Shown here piece after piece: positions 33,896 through 42,816 of a stretch of DNA of 64,000 bases. Every line of letters starts with the position of its first letter. Position 1 is the stretch's first letter. The notes beneath the pieces were generated by a model that saw only the letters and a list, made by a program, of their open reading frames with translations, had not been told where the DNA came from and did no database searches. This DNA comes from an uncultured Clostridia bacterium (lineage in GTDB: Bacteria > Bacillota > Clostridia > Oscillospirales > Ruminococcaceae). The position numbers and the translations under genes were made by a program. The stretch is from positions 124,001 through 188,000 of the forward strand of contig CANDEV010000003.1 of assembly GCA_947383835.1 (NCBI GenBank), written 5' to 3'.

Positions 33896-36514
33896 ATGAA
33901 AAGAGAGCTGTCGAAGCTCTATGACCCTAAGGAAGTAGAGGATAAAATATACAAATTCTGGGTGGACAACGATTGCTTCAAGGCGACCCGCGATCCCCAA
34001 AAAAAGCCCTATACTATAGTTATACCCCCGCCCAACATTACGGGACAGCTCCACATGGGTCACGCCCTTGACGAGACCTTGCAGGATATCCTTATCCGTT
34101 GGAAGCGTATGTGCGGTTACTCCGCGCTGTGGCTGCCGGGTACGGATCACGCCGCCCTTGCAACCGAGGTAAAGATCGTTGACGCAATGGCGAAAGAGGG
34201 TCTGACAAAGGAGTCTCTCGGACGTGAAAAATTTATGGAGCGTGCATGGGCTTGGAAAGAGCAGTACGGCGGCAGGATCGTTGAACAGCTTAAAAAATTA
34301 GGCTCGTCCTGCGACTGGTCGAGAGAACGCTTCACAATGGACGAGGGCTGCTCAAAGGCGGTCAAGGACGTATTTATAAAGTACTACGAAAAGGGACTTA
34401 TCTACCGCGGCGAGCGTATGATAAACTGGTGTCCCAGCTGCGAGACTGCTCTCTCCGACGCGGAGGTTATTTTTGAGGAGCAGGTGGGTCATTTCTGGCA
34501 TATCCGCTATCCTTTCAAGGACGGCAGCGGGTATGTTGAACTTGCGACCACACGTCCCGAAACTCTGCTTGGCGATACCGCCGTTGCGGTAAATCCAAAC
34601 GACGACCGCTATAAGGACATCATCGGCAAGACTCTTATACTGCCTTTGGTTGGACGTGAAATTCCCGTTGTTGCGGACGATTATGTTGAAACGGATTTCG
34701 GTACAGGCGTTGTAAAAATCACTCCCGCACATGACCCCAACGACTTTGAAGTGGGCAAACGTCATAATTTGGAAGTTATCAACGTTATGACCGACGACGC
34801 GAAAATCGTTGCCGACTACCCCAAATACGCGGGCATGGACAGATACGAGGCGCGAAAGGCTATCGTTGCCGACCTTGAAAAAGAGGGCTTCCTCATCAAG
34901 ACCGAGGAGCACGTACACAACGTAGGCACTTGTCAGAGATGTCACACCACAGTTGAGCCGAAGGTCTCCACACAGTGGTTCGTTAAAATGAAAGAGCTTG
35001 CACAGCCTGCTATCGACGCTGTTAAGAACGGCGAGACTAAATTTGTCCCCGAACGATTTGATAAAATTTACTTTAACTGGCTTGACAATATCCGCGACTG
35101 GTGCATTTCCCGTCAGATCTGGTGGGGACACCGTATCCCTGCGTTTTACTGCGACGAGTGCGGCGAAATGGTTGTCACTAAAGAAAATTCTGCAAAGTGT
35201 CCAAAGTGCGGAAAAGAAATGTGTCAAGACCCCGATACTTTGGATACATGGTTCAGCTCCGCTTTGTGGCCCTTTTCAACACTTGGCTGGCCCGAGGAAA
35301 CAGAGGACTTTAAGTACTTCTACCCCACAAACACTCTTGTTACAGGCTATGACATCATCTTTTTCTGGGTAATCAGAATGATGTTCAGCGGCATTGAAAA
35401 TACGGGCAAACCGCCCTTTGACACAGTTCTTATCCACGGACTTGTCCGCGACTCTCAGGGACGGAAGATGTCCAAATCCCTCGGCAACGGCATAGACCCA
35501 CTGGAGGAGATCGACAAGTACGGCGCGGACGCTCTCCGCTTCATGCTTGCAACCGGCAACTCTCCCGGAAACGATATGCGTTATATGGAGGAAAAGGTTA
35601 AGTCCTCACGTAATTTCGCCAACAAGCTGTGGAACGCTTCACGCTTTATCATGATGAATTTGCCCGATGATTTCAAACTAACGGGACTTCCCGAAAACCT
35701 CAACATTGAGGACAAGTGGATAGTAAGCAAGTTCAACACCCTTGCGAAAGAGGTCAACGAAAATCTTGAAGCGTTTGAGCTTGGCGTTGCGGTTGCAAAG
35801 CTTTACGACTTTATTTGGGACGTTTACTGCGACTGGTATATCGAGCTTACAAAGCCGAGAATTGCGGCAGGCGGTGAAACTGCCGAAACAGCTCAGTCTG
35901 TTTTGGTTTGGGTAATGCAGGGTATGCTGAAGCTTCTGCACCCGTTCATGCCCTTTGTTACGGAGGAAATTTGGTCTGCCGTTTCCGACAGCGGCGTACC
36001 CTGTATTCTGTCCGAGTTCCCGCAGTATGATGAAAAGCTGAATTTTGCGGACGAGGAAAAGCAGTTCGAGAAAATCATCGCGGCAATTCGGGGCATAAGA
36101 AACCGTCGCGCAGAAATGAACGTTCCTCCCTCAAAGAAAGCGGCTCTCCATATCGAAACTGCGGACGGGTCAATTTTCGAGCAGGGCAAGCTTTTCTTCG
36201 AGAGACTGGCTTCGGCTTCCTCCGTTGAAATTGCGGCAAAAATCGATATGCCCGACGCTGTGACCGTCGTTACGGACAGCGCGAGAATTTTCATTCCTAT
36301 GGACGAGCTTGTTGACAAGGAAAAGGAGCTTGCCCGTCTTAACAAGGAAAAGGCTGCAGTCCAAAAGGACATCGACTTCTCATCGAATAAGCTGAACAAT
36401 CAGGGCTTTGTTGCGAAAGCTCCCGCGGCGCAGGTTGAGGCGGAAAAGGCTAAGCTTGCAAAGGCGCAGGAGAAAATGGCTAAGATAGAGGAGTCTATTG
36501 CAGCGCTCAAATAA
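33896..36514 (+). CDS. valS: Valyl-tRNA synthetase
   Basis: 872 residues from 33896 behind GGAAAGGA; an upstream in-frame ATG at 33860 has no ribosome site. Class I motifs: PPPNITGQLHMGHAL with the HIGH signature as HMGH at residues 53-56, and KMSKS at about residue 524. The editing domain lies between them (TTRPETLLGDTAVAV), a Cys4 zinc site is near residues 417-442 (CDECG, CPKCG), and the C-terminal valyl coiled coil ends at IAALK. It charges tRNA-Val. Full length for the family. Confidence 0.97.
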   Translation: MKRELSKLYDPKEVEDKIYKFWVDNDCFKATRDPQKKPYTIVIPPPNITGQLHMGHALDETLQDILIRWKRMCGYSALWLPGTDHAALATEVKIVDAMAKEGLTKESLGREKFMERAWAWKEQYGGRIVEQLKKLGSSCDWSRERFTMDEGCSKAVKDVFIKYYEKGLIYRGERMINWCPSCETALSDAEVIFEEQVGHFWHIRYPFKDGSGYVELATTRPETLLGDTAVAVNPNDDRYKDIIGKTLILPLVGREIPVVADDYVETDFGTGVVKITPAHDPNDFEVGKRHNLEVINVMTDDAKIVADYPKYAGMDRYEARKAIVADLEKEGFLIKTEEHVHNVGTCQRCHTTVEPKVSTQWFVKMKELAQPAIDAVKNGETKFVPERFDKIYFNWLDNIRDWCISRQIWWGHRIPAFYCDECGEMVVTKENSAKCPKCGKEMCQDPDTLDTWFSSALWPFSTLGWPEETEDFKYFYPTNTLVTGYDIIFFWVIRMMFSGIENTGKPPFDTVLIHGLVRDSQGRKMSKSLGNGIDPLEEIDKYGADALRFMLATGNSPGNDMRYMEEKVKSSRNFANKLWNASRFIMMNLPDDFKLTGLPENLNIEDKWIVSKFNTLAKEVNENLEAFELGVAVAKLYDFIWDVYCDWYIELTKPRIAAGGETAETAQSVLVWVMQGMLKLLHPFMPFVTEEIWSAVSDSGVPCILSEFPQYDEKLNFADEEKQFEKIIAAIRGIRNRRAEMNVPPSKKAALHIETADGSIFEQGKLFFERLASASSVEIAAKIDMPDAVTVVTDSARIFIPMDELVDKEKELARLNKEKAAVQKDIDFSSNKLNNQGFVAKAPAAQVEAEKAKLAKAQEKMAKIEESIAALK

Positions 36515-36520
36515 AAAAAT

Positions 36521-36634
36521 CGTGCGCCGTTTCAGGCAGGTAACAGTACATAAGTATTGTTACCCTTGGGAGCATTTTACCCTTACGGACAATGTAAGCC
36601 TATAAGGGTAAAGGCTCAGCCTTTGCGGCGCACA
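36521..36634. repeat. Hairpin repeat inside the valS 3' region
   Basis: An outer pair CGTGCGCCG (36521) and CGGCGCAC (36626) encloses about 95 bases that include TTTACCCTT...AAGGGTAAAGGCTCAGCCTTT (36576-36623). The end of this inner hairpin recurs inside the T-box leader at about 61960-62012, so a small repeat seems to have landed in the loop of the valS terminator-like hairpin. Confidence 0.5.
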
Positions 36635-36638
36635 AGCT

Positions 36639-37052
36639 TTATTTTCCTCTGTGCTTTTCCTTACGTTTTTTCTGCTTTAGTTCAAAATTTCGCTGCTTCT
36701 TTTCCTCCTTTCGCTGACGTTCAGCAAGGCTGCGCGCGGTTTTGCTCTGTTCATGCTGCAATTTCAAAGCCTGCTGTGATTTTGTTCCGATATATTCGGT
36801 TGGAGCTTTACGAGCTTCTCTCTGCAATCGCTTCGGATTTGTTTTCTTTTCTTTCAGAAGCGTTTCAACAGGCGGACTGAATTTCAGCCGATAATAATTT
36901 TGCAGAACAAATTCGTAAACCTCGCTGTCCTTCGGCTCAGCGCCGAAAATGACCTTTGCCGCAGTCAGGCTGCCGTTTTGGTAGACCTCGAATACGCCCG
37001 CCCAAAACGGGTCGTCGAAATATACCGTAAGCGAACCGATAATTTTGCACAT
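36639..37052 (-). CDS. yjdF: YjdF-family protein
   Basis: 137 residues behind AAGGAGGA. The N-terminal half (GSLTVYFDDPFWAGVFEVYQNGSLTAAKVIFGAEPKDSEVYEF) is the YjdF/DUF2992 signature; the C-terminal half is a very basic Lys/Arg/Gln tail that is probably disordered. Its leader on the minus strand looks like the yjdF RNA, a riboswitch reported to respond to azaaromatic compounds, which implies a role in toxic aromatic heterocycle response. The biochemical role is unknown. Confidence 0.88.
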   Translation of the reverse strand: MCKIIGSLTVYFDDPFWAGVFEVYQNGSLTAAKVIFGAEPKDSEVYEFVLQNYYRLKFSPPVETLLKEKKTNPKRLQREARKAPTEYIGTKSQQALKLQHEQSKTARSLAERQRKEEKKQRNFELKQKKRKEKHRGK

Positions 37053-37059
37053 AGCAAGT

Positions 37060-37175
37060 CCTCCTTAAATTTAAAGCAAAGAACGGACGACCAAGGAGGA
37101 GGGCTACTTACGCGTTTTCCGCGCCTTCGGACTACCGACCGAAGCTGTGTTTTTATCTTTGCTGTACAAATGTAC
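37060..37175 (-). ncRNA. yjdF-type RNA leader (candidate azaaromatic riboswitch)
   Basis: On the minus strand the roughly 115-base leader of yjdF holds CAGCTTCGGTCGGTAGTCCG, a GAAGGCGCGG/CGCG helix and AAGTAGCCCTCC, the layout I recall for the yjdF motif, ending just before the ribosome site. It is preceded by TTGAAA (37211-37206) and TAAAAT (37188-37183) at 17 bases. A match to the covariance model was not computed. Confidence 0.75.
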
Positions 37176-37275
37176 TGTAAATATTTTAGCATCTTTTTGA
37201 GAAAATTTCAAGTAAAAGGAAGAAATTTATTGAGTAGTTTGCATTAATAAAATATTTGAGAAACGAGTAATTTTC

Positions 37276-38196
37276 ATGAAAAAAACTATTTTAAAAATTA
37301 CAGCGGCGGTAATGTCAATATGCTTGCTTACCGCCTGCGGCGAAAATAACAGCGTATCGGAAATCAGCGTTCCAAATACGGAGACTTTGGCAATGACAGT
37401 TTTGGAAAGCTCCGATACAGCCGCGAGCCAAACAACAGAAACGAGCGAAACAGCGGAAACCGCTGATAGCACAGAGGCTGCTCCAAGCTCCGAATATATG
37501 GAAACGATAAAGGATATTTTTGCCGGCAGGGACGACACGCCGCTTTATTATCAGGTCGGTGCGGCTGATATTACGGGGGACGGCTTTCCCGAATTGTTTG
37601 TGTTCTGCACGCCCCCGGGAATGTCGCCAACAGGAAAAATGGGTTATATGGATATATATGACATTGCGGCGGACGGCGCATTGCTGTGGACGGTAAATTG
37701 CCGCGATATGAACGGAGACATATGCACCGATGAAAACGGCAGACTTCACTTAATTGTTGTTGACGATTATTTTTTCTCAACAAATACGCAATATAAGGCT
37801 TATTTTGATTGTAGTTTTTCGGACGGAAAATCAGAACTGACTGTTCCTCTTTTGAGAATTGTATACTCATGGTTTGAGGACAGCGGCGAGCATTGCTTTG
37901 TTGACCGCTATTACAAAGACTGCGAGTACACGGGAGAAAATAACTACGAGTTTTTCGACCTTGAACAAAATGAACATAATGCGCACGGCTTTAAACTTTA
38001 CGAGGATAATTTTATTGCCGAATATGAGTTTGAGGAAAGAGAAACCAAAACTGAAGTTTTGGCTGATGAAAATGTATTCAGCGGTCTTGAAAAGCAGTAT
38101 GAAGTCAGTGAAATTTCAGGTGCAATGTCGCAAGTTTCTCCAAATGAATTTTATGAAATAGCGGAGGAATTTCTTAAAGAAATTTATTCAAATTGA
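37276..38196 (+). CDS. Lipoprotein of unknown function
   Basis: 306 residues. The N-terminus MKKTILKITAAVMSICLLTACGE has a clear lipobox (LTAC), then a Thr/Glu/Ser-rich linker to about residue 70. The folded part includes DITGDGFPELFVF, the Asp-rich loop of FG-GAP/VCBS-like calcium-binding repeats, and several aromatic strands. Similar lipoproteins are common in Ruminococcaceae without assigned role. No close operon partner: the next gene starts 12 bases on but encodes an unrelated enzyme, so co-transcription is possible. Confidence 0.8.
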   Translation: MKKTILKITAAVMSICLLTACGENNSVSEISVPNTETLAMTVLESSDTAASQTTETSETAETADSTEAAPSSEYMETIKDIFAGRDDTPLYYQVGAADITGDGFPELFVFCTPPGMSPTGKMGYMDIYDIAADGALLWTVNCRDMNGDICTDENGRLHLIVVDDYFFSTNTQYKAYFDCSFSDGKSELTVPLLRIVYSWFEDSGEHCFVDRYYKDCEYTGENNYEFFDLEQNEHNAHGFKLYEDNFIAEYEFEERETKTEVLADENVFSGLEKQYEVSEISGAMSQVSPNEFYEIAEEFLKEIYSN

Positions 38197-38208
38197 AAGG
38201 CGTTTTTT

Positions 38209-38931
38209 ATGGAACAATTTGCACGCTCCGAGCTGCTTTTGGGCAGCGATAATATGGAAAAGCTGAAAAACTCACGGGTCGCAGTCTTCGGCATAGGCGG
38301 CGTTGGCGGATTTGCCGCGGAAGCTCTTGTGCGGACGGGTGTCGGTGCGCTGGAGCTTTTTGACATGGATACTGTAAGTATTACAAACATCAATCGTCAG
38401 ATAATAGCAACCCTTGATACGGTTGGGAAGTATAAAACCGACGTGATGAAAGATCGTATCGCGCTGATAAATCCCGAAGCGGAAGTGATTTCTCACCGCT
38501 GCTTCTTTATGCCCGAAAATTCGGCGGAGTTTGATTTTTCAAAATACGATTACGTTGTGGACGCGGTGGACACGGTCACGGCAAAGATAGAGCTTGTGAT
38601 GAAATGCCGTGAAAATGACGTCCCCATAATTTCCTCAATGGGGGCGGGGAACAAGCTTGACCCAACAAAATTCGAGGTCGCGGACATTTTTCAGACCTCT
38701 GTTTGCCCTCTTGCAAGAGTAATGCGTACCGAGCTTCGCAAGCGGGGCGTGGAACGTCTTAAAGTGGTGTACTCAAAGGAACCGCCCGTAACGCCGCTGC
38801 CCTCGTCGGAGGAGACAGCCAAAAAATCAGTCCCCGGAAGTCTGGCATTTGTGCCGTCTGTTGCGGGACTGATAATTGCTGGGGAGGTTATAAAGGATTT
38901 GATTTTTGGTAACAGAGGGCATTGCTCTTGA
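38209..38931 (+). CDS. tcdA: tRNA threonylcarbamoyladenosine dehydratase (TcdA/CsdL)
   Basis: 240 residues. Rossmann ATP-binding motif GIGGVGGFAAEAL near residue 30, DMDTVSITNINRQ, and DAVDTVTAKIEL: the ThiF/MoeB/E1-like adenylating fold. The SSMGAGNKLDPTKFEVADIFQTSVCPLARVMR segment is typical of TcdA, which cyclises t6A to ct6A in tRNAs at position 37. There is no Cys-x-x-Cys zinc pair, as expected for this subfamily. Confidence 0.9.
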   Translation: MEQFARSELLLGSDNMEKLKNSRVAVFGIGGVGGFAAEALVRTGVGALELFDMDTVSITNINRQIIATLDTVGKYKTDVMKDRIALINPEAEVISHRCFFMPENSAEFDFSKYDYVVDAVDTVTAKIELVMKCRENDVPIISSMGAGNKLDPTKFEVADIFQTSVCPLARVMRTELRKRGVERLKVVYSKEPPVTPLPSSEETAKKSVPGSLAFVPSVAGLIIAGEVIKDLIFGNRGHCS

Positions 38932-38968
38932 CAGTAGGTATGCAATAATGCTATACTGTGTATAGCAT
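38928..38968 (+). promoter_or_regulatory. Promoter with 9-bp palindromic operator for the DUF6884/GIY-YIG unit
   Basis: TTGACA (38928-38933), overlapping the tcdA stop, 18 bases, TATACT (38952-38957). ATGCTATAC (38948-38956), TGT, GTATAGCAT (38960-38968) is a perfect 9-bp inverted repeat covering the -10 box. The unit therefore has tight, separate control; the repressor is not encoded next to it. Confidence 0.85.
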
Positions 38969-39003
38969 ACAGAATTTAATATATTTAGGAGAGGCGGTAC
39001 AAT

Positions 39004-39411
39004 ATGAGGGTTGTTCTAATTTCATGTGTATCTAAAAAGCGTTGTGTTACATCAATGGCTAAAGAAATGTATATTAGTCCTCTTTTTAAAGGTGCATATA
39101 AATATGCTGAAAAAATAAATGCGGATAAAATTTTTATTTTATCTGCAAAATATGGTCTTCTTGAAGAAACTGATATAATAGAGCCTTATAATGAAACATT
39201 AAATAAAAAGAAGAATTCAGAAATAAAGCTATGGGCTAAAAAAGTTATTGCACAGCTTTCACTGAAAACTGATTTGAATACTGATGATTTTGTGTTTTTA
39301 GCCGGTGAGAGATACCGAAGATATCTTGTGAGTGAAATTAAGCACGTTTCGATACCATTAAAAGGTATGTCAATTGGAAAACAATTATCTTTTTATAAGG
39401 AGAATACATAA
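39004..39411 (+). CDS. DUF6884-domain protein
   Basis: 135 residues behind AGGAGAGG. It starts RVVLISCVSKKR, then YISPLFKGAYKYAEK, IFILSAKYGLLEETDIIEPYNETLN, the conserved pattern of DUF6884 (YaaA-like fold; the S-A-K-Y-G-L-L segment is typical). Its activity is unknown; related proteins occur with DNA-modification and phage-defence genes. It overlaps the next gene by one base (ATAATGG), so the two are translated together. AT content is higher than in the flanking tcdA and DUF815 genes, which suggests insertion of the pair. Confidence 0.75.
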   Translation: MRVVLISCVSKKRCVTSMAKEMYISPLFKGAYKYAEKINADKIFILSAKYGLLEETDIIEPYNETLNKKKNSEIKLWAKKVIAQLSLKTDLNTDDFVFLAGERYRRYLVSEIKHVSIPLKGMSIGKQLSFYKENT

Positions 39412-40049
39412 TGGAAAATTTATGTGAAAAACTGCATCATCTTGTTATGAAAGGCAAACGATTTGATTTTAGTGCAGGGTATAGTGATATTCCTAAAAAT
39501 GGCATTTATGTTTTATTTGAAAAAGATGAAGTTGCTCACGGCTGTGACAGAATAGTGCGTATTGGTACGCACACAGGTGATGGGCAATTGAAAAATCGCA
39601 TTGGTCAGCATTTCGAAAATGAAAATAAAAACAGAAGTATTTTTAGAAAAAATATCGGACGTTGTTTTTTGAAGCAAGATAATGACCCTTATTTGGATAT
39701 TTGGGAGTTGGATACAACAACAAAAGCGAAAAAAGACTTGTATGCACCTATTATTGATAGGGAATTTGAGAAAAAAATAGAGAAACGTATTTCTGAATAC
39801 ATACAAACAAACTTTAGCTTTATTTTATTTAAGGTTCCTACAAAAGAGGAACGCTTGTATTTTGAAGCGAGGTTGATTGGAACAGTGTCAAGGTGTGAAG
39901 AATGTAAACCGTCTGATAAATGGCTTGGATTGTATAGCTCAAAAGATAAAATTAAAAAAAGCGGTTTGTGGAATGTTATGGAATTGTACAGTACTCCATT
40001 AACCGAAGAAGAACTTGATATTCTTTCATCAATGCTTGTTACAAATTAG
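39411..40049 (+). CDS. GIY-YIG-like nuclease domain protein
   Basis: 212 residues. The N-terminal 110 residues fit a divergent GIY-YIG fold: NGIYVLF (GIY), RIVRIGTHTG in place of YIG, LKNRIGQHF with the conserved Arg and His, and later YFEARLIGTV with the metal-binding Glu. A long insertion lies between, and the C-terminus (GLWNVMELYSTPLTEEELDIL) is family-specific. It probably cuts or processes DNA together with the DUF6884 partner; substrate and partner roles are unknown. Codon use is AT-rich, like its partner. Confidence 0.72.
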   Translation: MENLCEKLHHLVMKGKRFDFSAGYSDIPKNGIYVLFEKDEVAHGCDRIVRIGTHTGDGQLKNRIGQHFENENKNRSIFRKNIGRCFLKQDNDPYLDIWELDTTTKAKKDLYAPIIDREFEKKIEKRISEYIQTNFSFILFKVPTKEERLYFEARLIGTVSRCEECKPSDKWLGLYSSKDKIKKSGLWNVMELYSTPLTEEELDILSSMLVTN

Positions 40050-40080
40050 AATATTTATTGAACAAAAGGAATGATAAAAA

Positions 40081-41253
40081 ATGCTTAAAGAATATGCTGA
40101 AAAAATGCAGTCGTTGGCGGTTTTCAGAGGAATTTTGCAGGAAGAAACCGTCTCAAAGCTGCTGAAATTTCTGAAAGAACCCTCTGCGGAAAGCTACGGT
40201 GATTTCGTTTCGGGACTCTACGAACACGGCGACTCCCTGACGGATTTTCTTATTGACGTTGTGACCGAGGACGAAAACGTCTATATGCGGCGCATTGCGG
40301 AGTTTAAGGAAATTCCTGTCAATATTGATGAAGCGGTGCGGAACGAGCTGGGATTTTTACAGGAGCTTTCACGCCTGACCTCGGTAGAGGCATGGTCTGC
40401 GGTCAGCGAGGGGAAACCCTTTGCGGGCTGGATAACTTCGGAAAAGGATTTCCTGAAAATTTACAGGGAAAGAATTGCAGCTTTGCATACGAAAGGCTTC
40501 GGTATTTTTGCAAAGTACCACGCTTTTTCACTAAAGGACGGCAGGCTTGTGCCAATAAAAAATCCCGACCCGCAAAGACTTTCGCAGCTTACGGGGTACG
40601 GGCTTGAACGTGAAAAAATTATTGCAAACACTATTGCTCTGTTAAACGACAGACCCGCCCCCAACGCCCTTTTGTACGGCGACGCAGGCACAGGAAAGTC
40701 CTCCACTGTCAAAGCGATTGTGAATGAATACCGCGACATGGGACTGCGGCTTATCGAGATGACTAAAGTCCAACTTGGTGAGCTTCCCACGGTCATTGAA
40801 AAAATCGCTGGCAACCCGCTGAAATTTATTATTTTTATCGACGACATTTCCTTTTCGGCAGACGACGACAATTTCAGCGCGCTGAAAGCTGTTCTGGAGG
40901 GCAGCTCCGCGGCGAAAACCTCCAATATGACAATTTACTGCACAAGCAACCGCCGTCATCTTGTTAAGGAAAGCTTTTCCGACCGCAGCGGTGACGACGT
41001 CCACGCCTCTGACACAAGAGAGGAGCTTGTTTCTCTCTCTGAGCGTTTTGGACTGAAGGTAGCTTTCTTAAAGCCGAATAAAGATACATATTTGCAAATT
41101 GTGGAAAGCCTTGCGGAACAGTACGGTATCGAACGTACTCCCGACCTGCTTAGCCGCGCGGAGGCATACGCTTTGCGCCGAAGCGGACGTTCAGGCAGAG
41201 CTGCAAAGCATTTTATTGAGCTGGAGGCTGCCAAGCAATCGGATAAACTGTGA
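40081..41253 (+). CDS. DUF815-family AAA ATPase
   Basis: 390 residues behind AAAGGAA. Walker A GDAGTGKSS around residue 200, Walker B FIIFIDDISF near 258, sensor-type TSNRRHLVKESF near 285: the DUF815 (YraN-neighbour type) ATP-binding family. The N-terminal 180 residues are helical. Its role is not established. It is widespread in Clostridia as a housekeeping-like gene, so the preceding DUF6884/GIY-YIG pair appears inserted between tcdA and this gene. Confidence 0.88.
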   Translation: MLKEYAEKMQSLAVFRGILQEETVSKLLKFLKEPSAESYGDFVSGLYEHGDSLTDFLIDVVTEDENVYMRRIAEFKEIPVNIDEAVRNELGFLQELSRLTSVEAWSAVSEGKPFAGWITSEKDFLKIYRERIAALHTKGFGIFAKYHAFSLKDGRLVPIKNPDPQRLSQLTGYGLEREKIIANTIALLNDRPAPNALLYGDAGTGKSSTVKAIVNEYRDMGLRLIEMTKVQLGELPTVIEKIAGNPLKFIIFIDDISFSADDDNFSALKAVLEGSSAAKTSNMTIYCTSNRRHLVKESFSDRSGDDVHASDTREELVSLSERFGLKVAFLKPNKDTYLQIVESLAEQYGIERTPDLLSRAEAYALRRSGRSGRAAKHFIELEAAKQSDKL

Positions 41254-41255
41254 GT

Positions 41256-42023
41256 TTAAAGTTTATCCTCATAGTTTTCTATCTTGTGCTGAACAAGGAC
41301 CTTGCTGCCGAGAATTGTAATTGCCTTTTGCGGACAATTTGAAAAGCACCGATAGCAAAGAGTACACATATTTCCCGAAACAGCTTTGCCCTCGCTTATG
41401 CGGATGTTTTTCATCGGGCAAAGCTTTTCGCATTTTCCGCAGCCTGTGCATACGTCGCGTCTGATTTTTACACTGTCAGTATAATTTTTAGTCTTTGAGT
41501 AGAAATATAATCTTTGCCCGAAAAGTCCTGCCATGTGAGAAATAAAATTCAAGCCCTCTCCGGTGGGCTTTTTATTTTTGTAACATTCAGCCGCAGAATT
41601 TATTTTACGAACGGAAGCTTGTATGGTTTGGAGATTTTCCTCGCAAGACTTTTTCAGAGCTTTAACATCGCCGATACAATCGGGCATTTTTATGTGCAGT
41701 CCTCCAACTATGTTTGCCCCGAATTTTTTGAAAAGCCGTGCGGAGACGCCTGAACCGTCACCGCTGAAAAGACCCATGGTGGCGATTATGAAAATATTTT
41801 TTTCGCGCCATATGTTGGAATTTTTTACAATAAAATCGCGGACAATTTTCGGCAGATTACTATAGTATATCGGGTACGCGAAAATAATGTCTTTGCTTTC
41901 GGAAATCTCGCTGACTGCGGAGCTGTCCTCAATTGAGAAAATTTGCGTACAGCCTGCCTGTTCGGAAAACTTTTCGGTGCAAAACCTTGTGTTGCCCGTG
42001 CCGCTGAAATATATTGCTGTCAC
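41256..42023 (-). CDS. Flavodoxin-ferredoxin fusion (EFR1-type ferrodoxin)
   Basis: 255 residues. The N-terminal flavodoxin-like fold begins TAIYFSGTGNTRFC, the FMN phosphate loop. The C-terminal domain has two 4Fe-4S motifs, CTGCGKCEKLCP and CTLCYRCFSNCP. Such EFR1-family proteins shuttle electrons in anaerobes. It is followed by a TetR regulator three bases away on the same strand upstream, so the regulator and this gene form one operon. Start: ATG at 42023; a ribosome site GGGAGG lies just upstream. Confidence 0.88.
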   Translation of the reverse strand: MTAIYFSGTGNTRFCTEKFSEQAGCTQIFSIEDSSAVSEISESKDIIFAYPIYYSNLPKIVRDFIVKNSNIWREKNIFIIATMGLFSGDGSGVSARLFKKFGANIVGGLHIKMPDCIGDVKALKKSCEENLQTIQASVRKINSAAECYKNKKPTGEGLNFISHMAGLFGQRLYFYSKTKNYTDSVKIRRDVCTGCGKCEKLCPMKNIRISEGKAVSGNMCTLCYRCFSNCPQKAITILGSKVLVQHKIENYEDKL

Positions 42024-42026
42024 AGT

Positions 42027-42653
42027 CTACCTCCCGCGGACAATGTCCAATATCATTGAAAAGCCGTTCCGCAGAAAGCTCCCTCTTGCGAAGCCGAGAC
42101 TTTCCTCAAGGTATTCCTTTTTAGCGGAGCAAAGGGATATAAGTCCGCAAATGCTTGACCACATCACAAATGTTGCCTGAATCGGGTCAACGTCCTGCTT
42201 GGCAAAGCCGTCTTCCTTGGCACGTTCGATAAAATCGCAGACAATGCTGTTTATCTCCTCGCCGATGTCAAAAATTTTTTTCAGTACAGGCAATTCCTCG
42301 ATCTTTTCTGTACTTACATCGATCTTGCCAAGTATGCAGTCAAAGTACATGGGGTAATCGTGCTCAAATCTGACAAGCATATTGCACATTGTAAAGTACG
42401 CCCGTTCATAGTCTGAGGAATTTGCGAAGCACTCGCGGACGCTGTCCCGCAGCGAGGTCATATATTCCGCAGTGATGTGGTAATAGATGTCCTCCTTATT
42501 TTTGAAGTAGACGTAGACGGTAGCCTTGCTGCACTCGGCATTGAACGCGATATCGTCCATTGAAGTCTTTTCAACGCCGTACTTTAAAAATAATTTTCTT
42601 GACGCGTCGAGTATAATGTTTCTGTTGTATTCAACAAGCTTTTGCTTTGGCAT
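42027..42653 (-). CDS. TetR-family transcriptional regulator
   Basis: 208 residues from 42653 behind GGAGGGA; the longer frame has no ribosome site. Helix-turn-helix at residues about 25-50: YGVEKTSMDDIAFNAECSKATVYVYF is the TetR signature. The C-terminal ligand domain is unassigned. It reads away from the MarR gene and is transcribed with the flavodoxin-ferredoxin gene, which it likely controls. Confidence 0.9.
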   Translation of the reverse strand: MPKQKLVEYNRNIILDASRKLFLKYGVEKTSMDDIAFNAECSKATVYVYFKNKEDIYYHITAEYMTSLRDSVRECFANSSDYERAYFTMCNMLVRFEHDYPMYFDCILGKIDVSTEKIEELPVLKKIFDIGEEINSIVCDFIERAKEDGFAKQDVDPIQATFVMWSSICGLISLCSAKKEYLEESLGFARGSFLRNGFSMILDIVRGR

Positions 42654-42675
42654 AAAAACGCTCCCTCCATAAACC

Positions 42676-42721
42676 ATACTTAAAGTATATTTATTATAAC
42701 ATAGGTTTAAATTTATGTCAA
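42676..42721 (-). promoter_or_regulatory. TetR operon promoter and palindrome
   Basis: Minus strand TTGACA (42721-42716), 17 bases, TATAAT (42698-42693). Just downstream, ATACTT-A-AAGTAT (42688-42676) is a perfect 13-base palindrome, a good candidate operator for autoregulation. Confidence 0.85.
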
Positions 42722-42745
42722 TACCCAAATTTATTATAAAAACTC

Positions 42746-42797
42746 TTGACAAACTTCAATATGTGCAGTATACTGCTTATATTAGGTAATATATTAC
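42746..42797 (+). promoter_or_regulatory. MarR promoter and operator
   Basis: TTGACA (42746-42751), 17 bases, TATACT (42769-42774). The palindrome GTAATATATTAC (42786-42797) sits just after the start point, typical of MarR autoregulation. The TetR promoter lies back to back on the other strand. Confidence 0.85.
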
Positions 42798-42816
42798 TTA
42801 TATGGAGGAGATAGAA

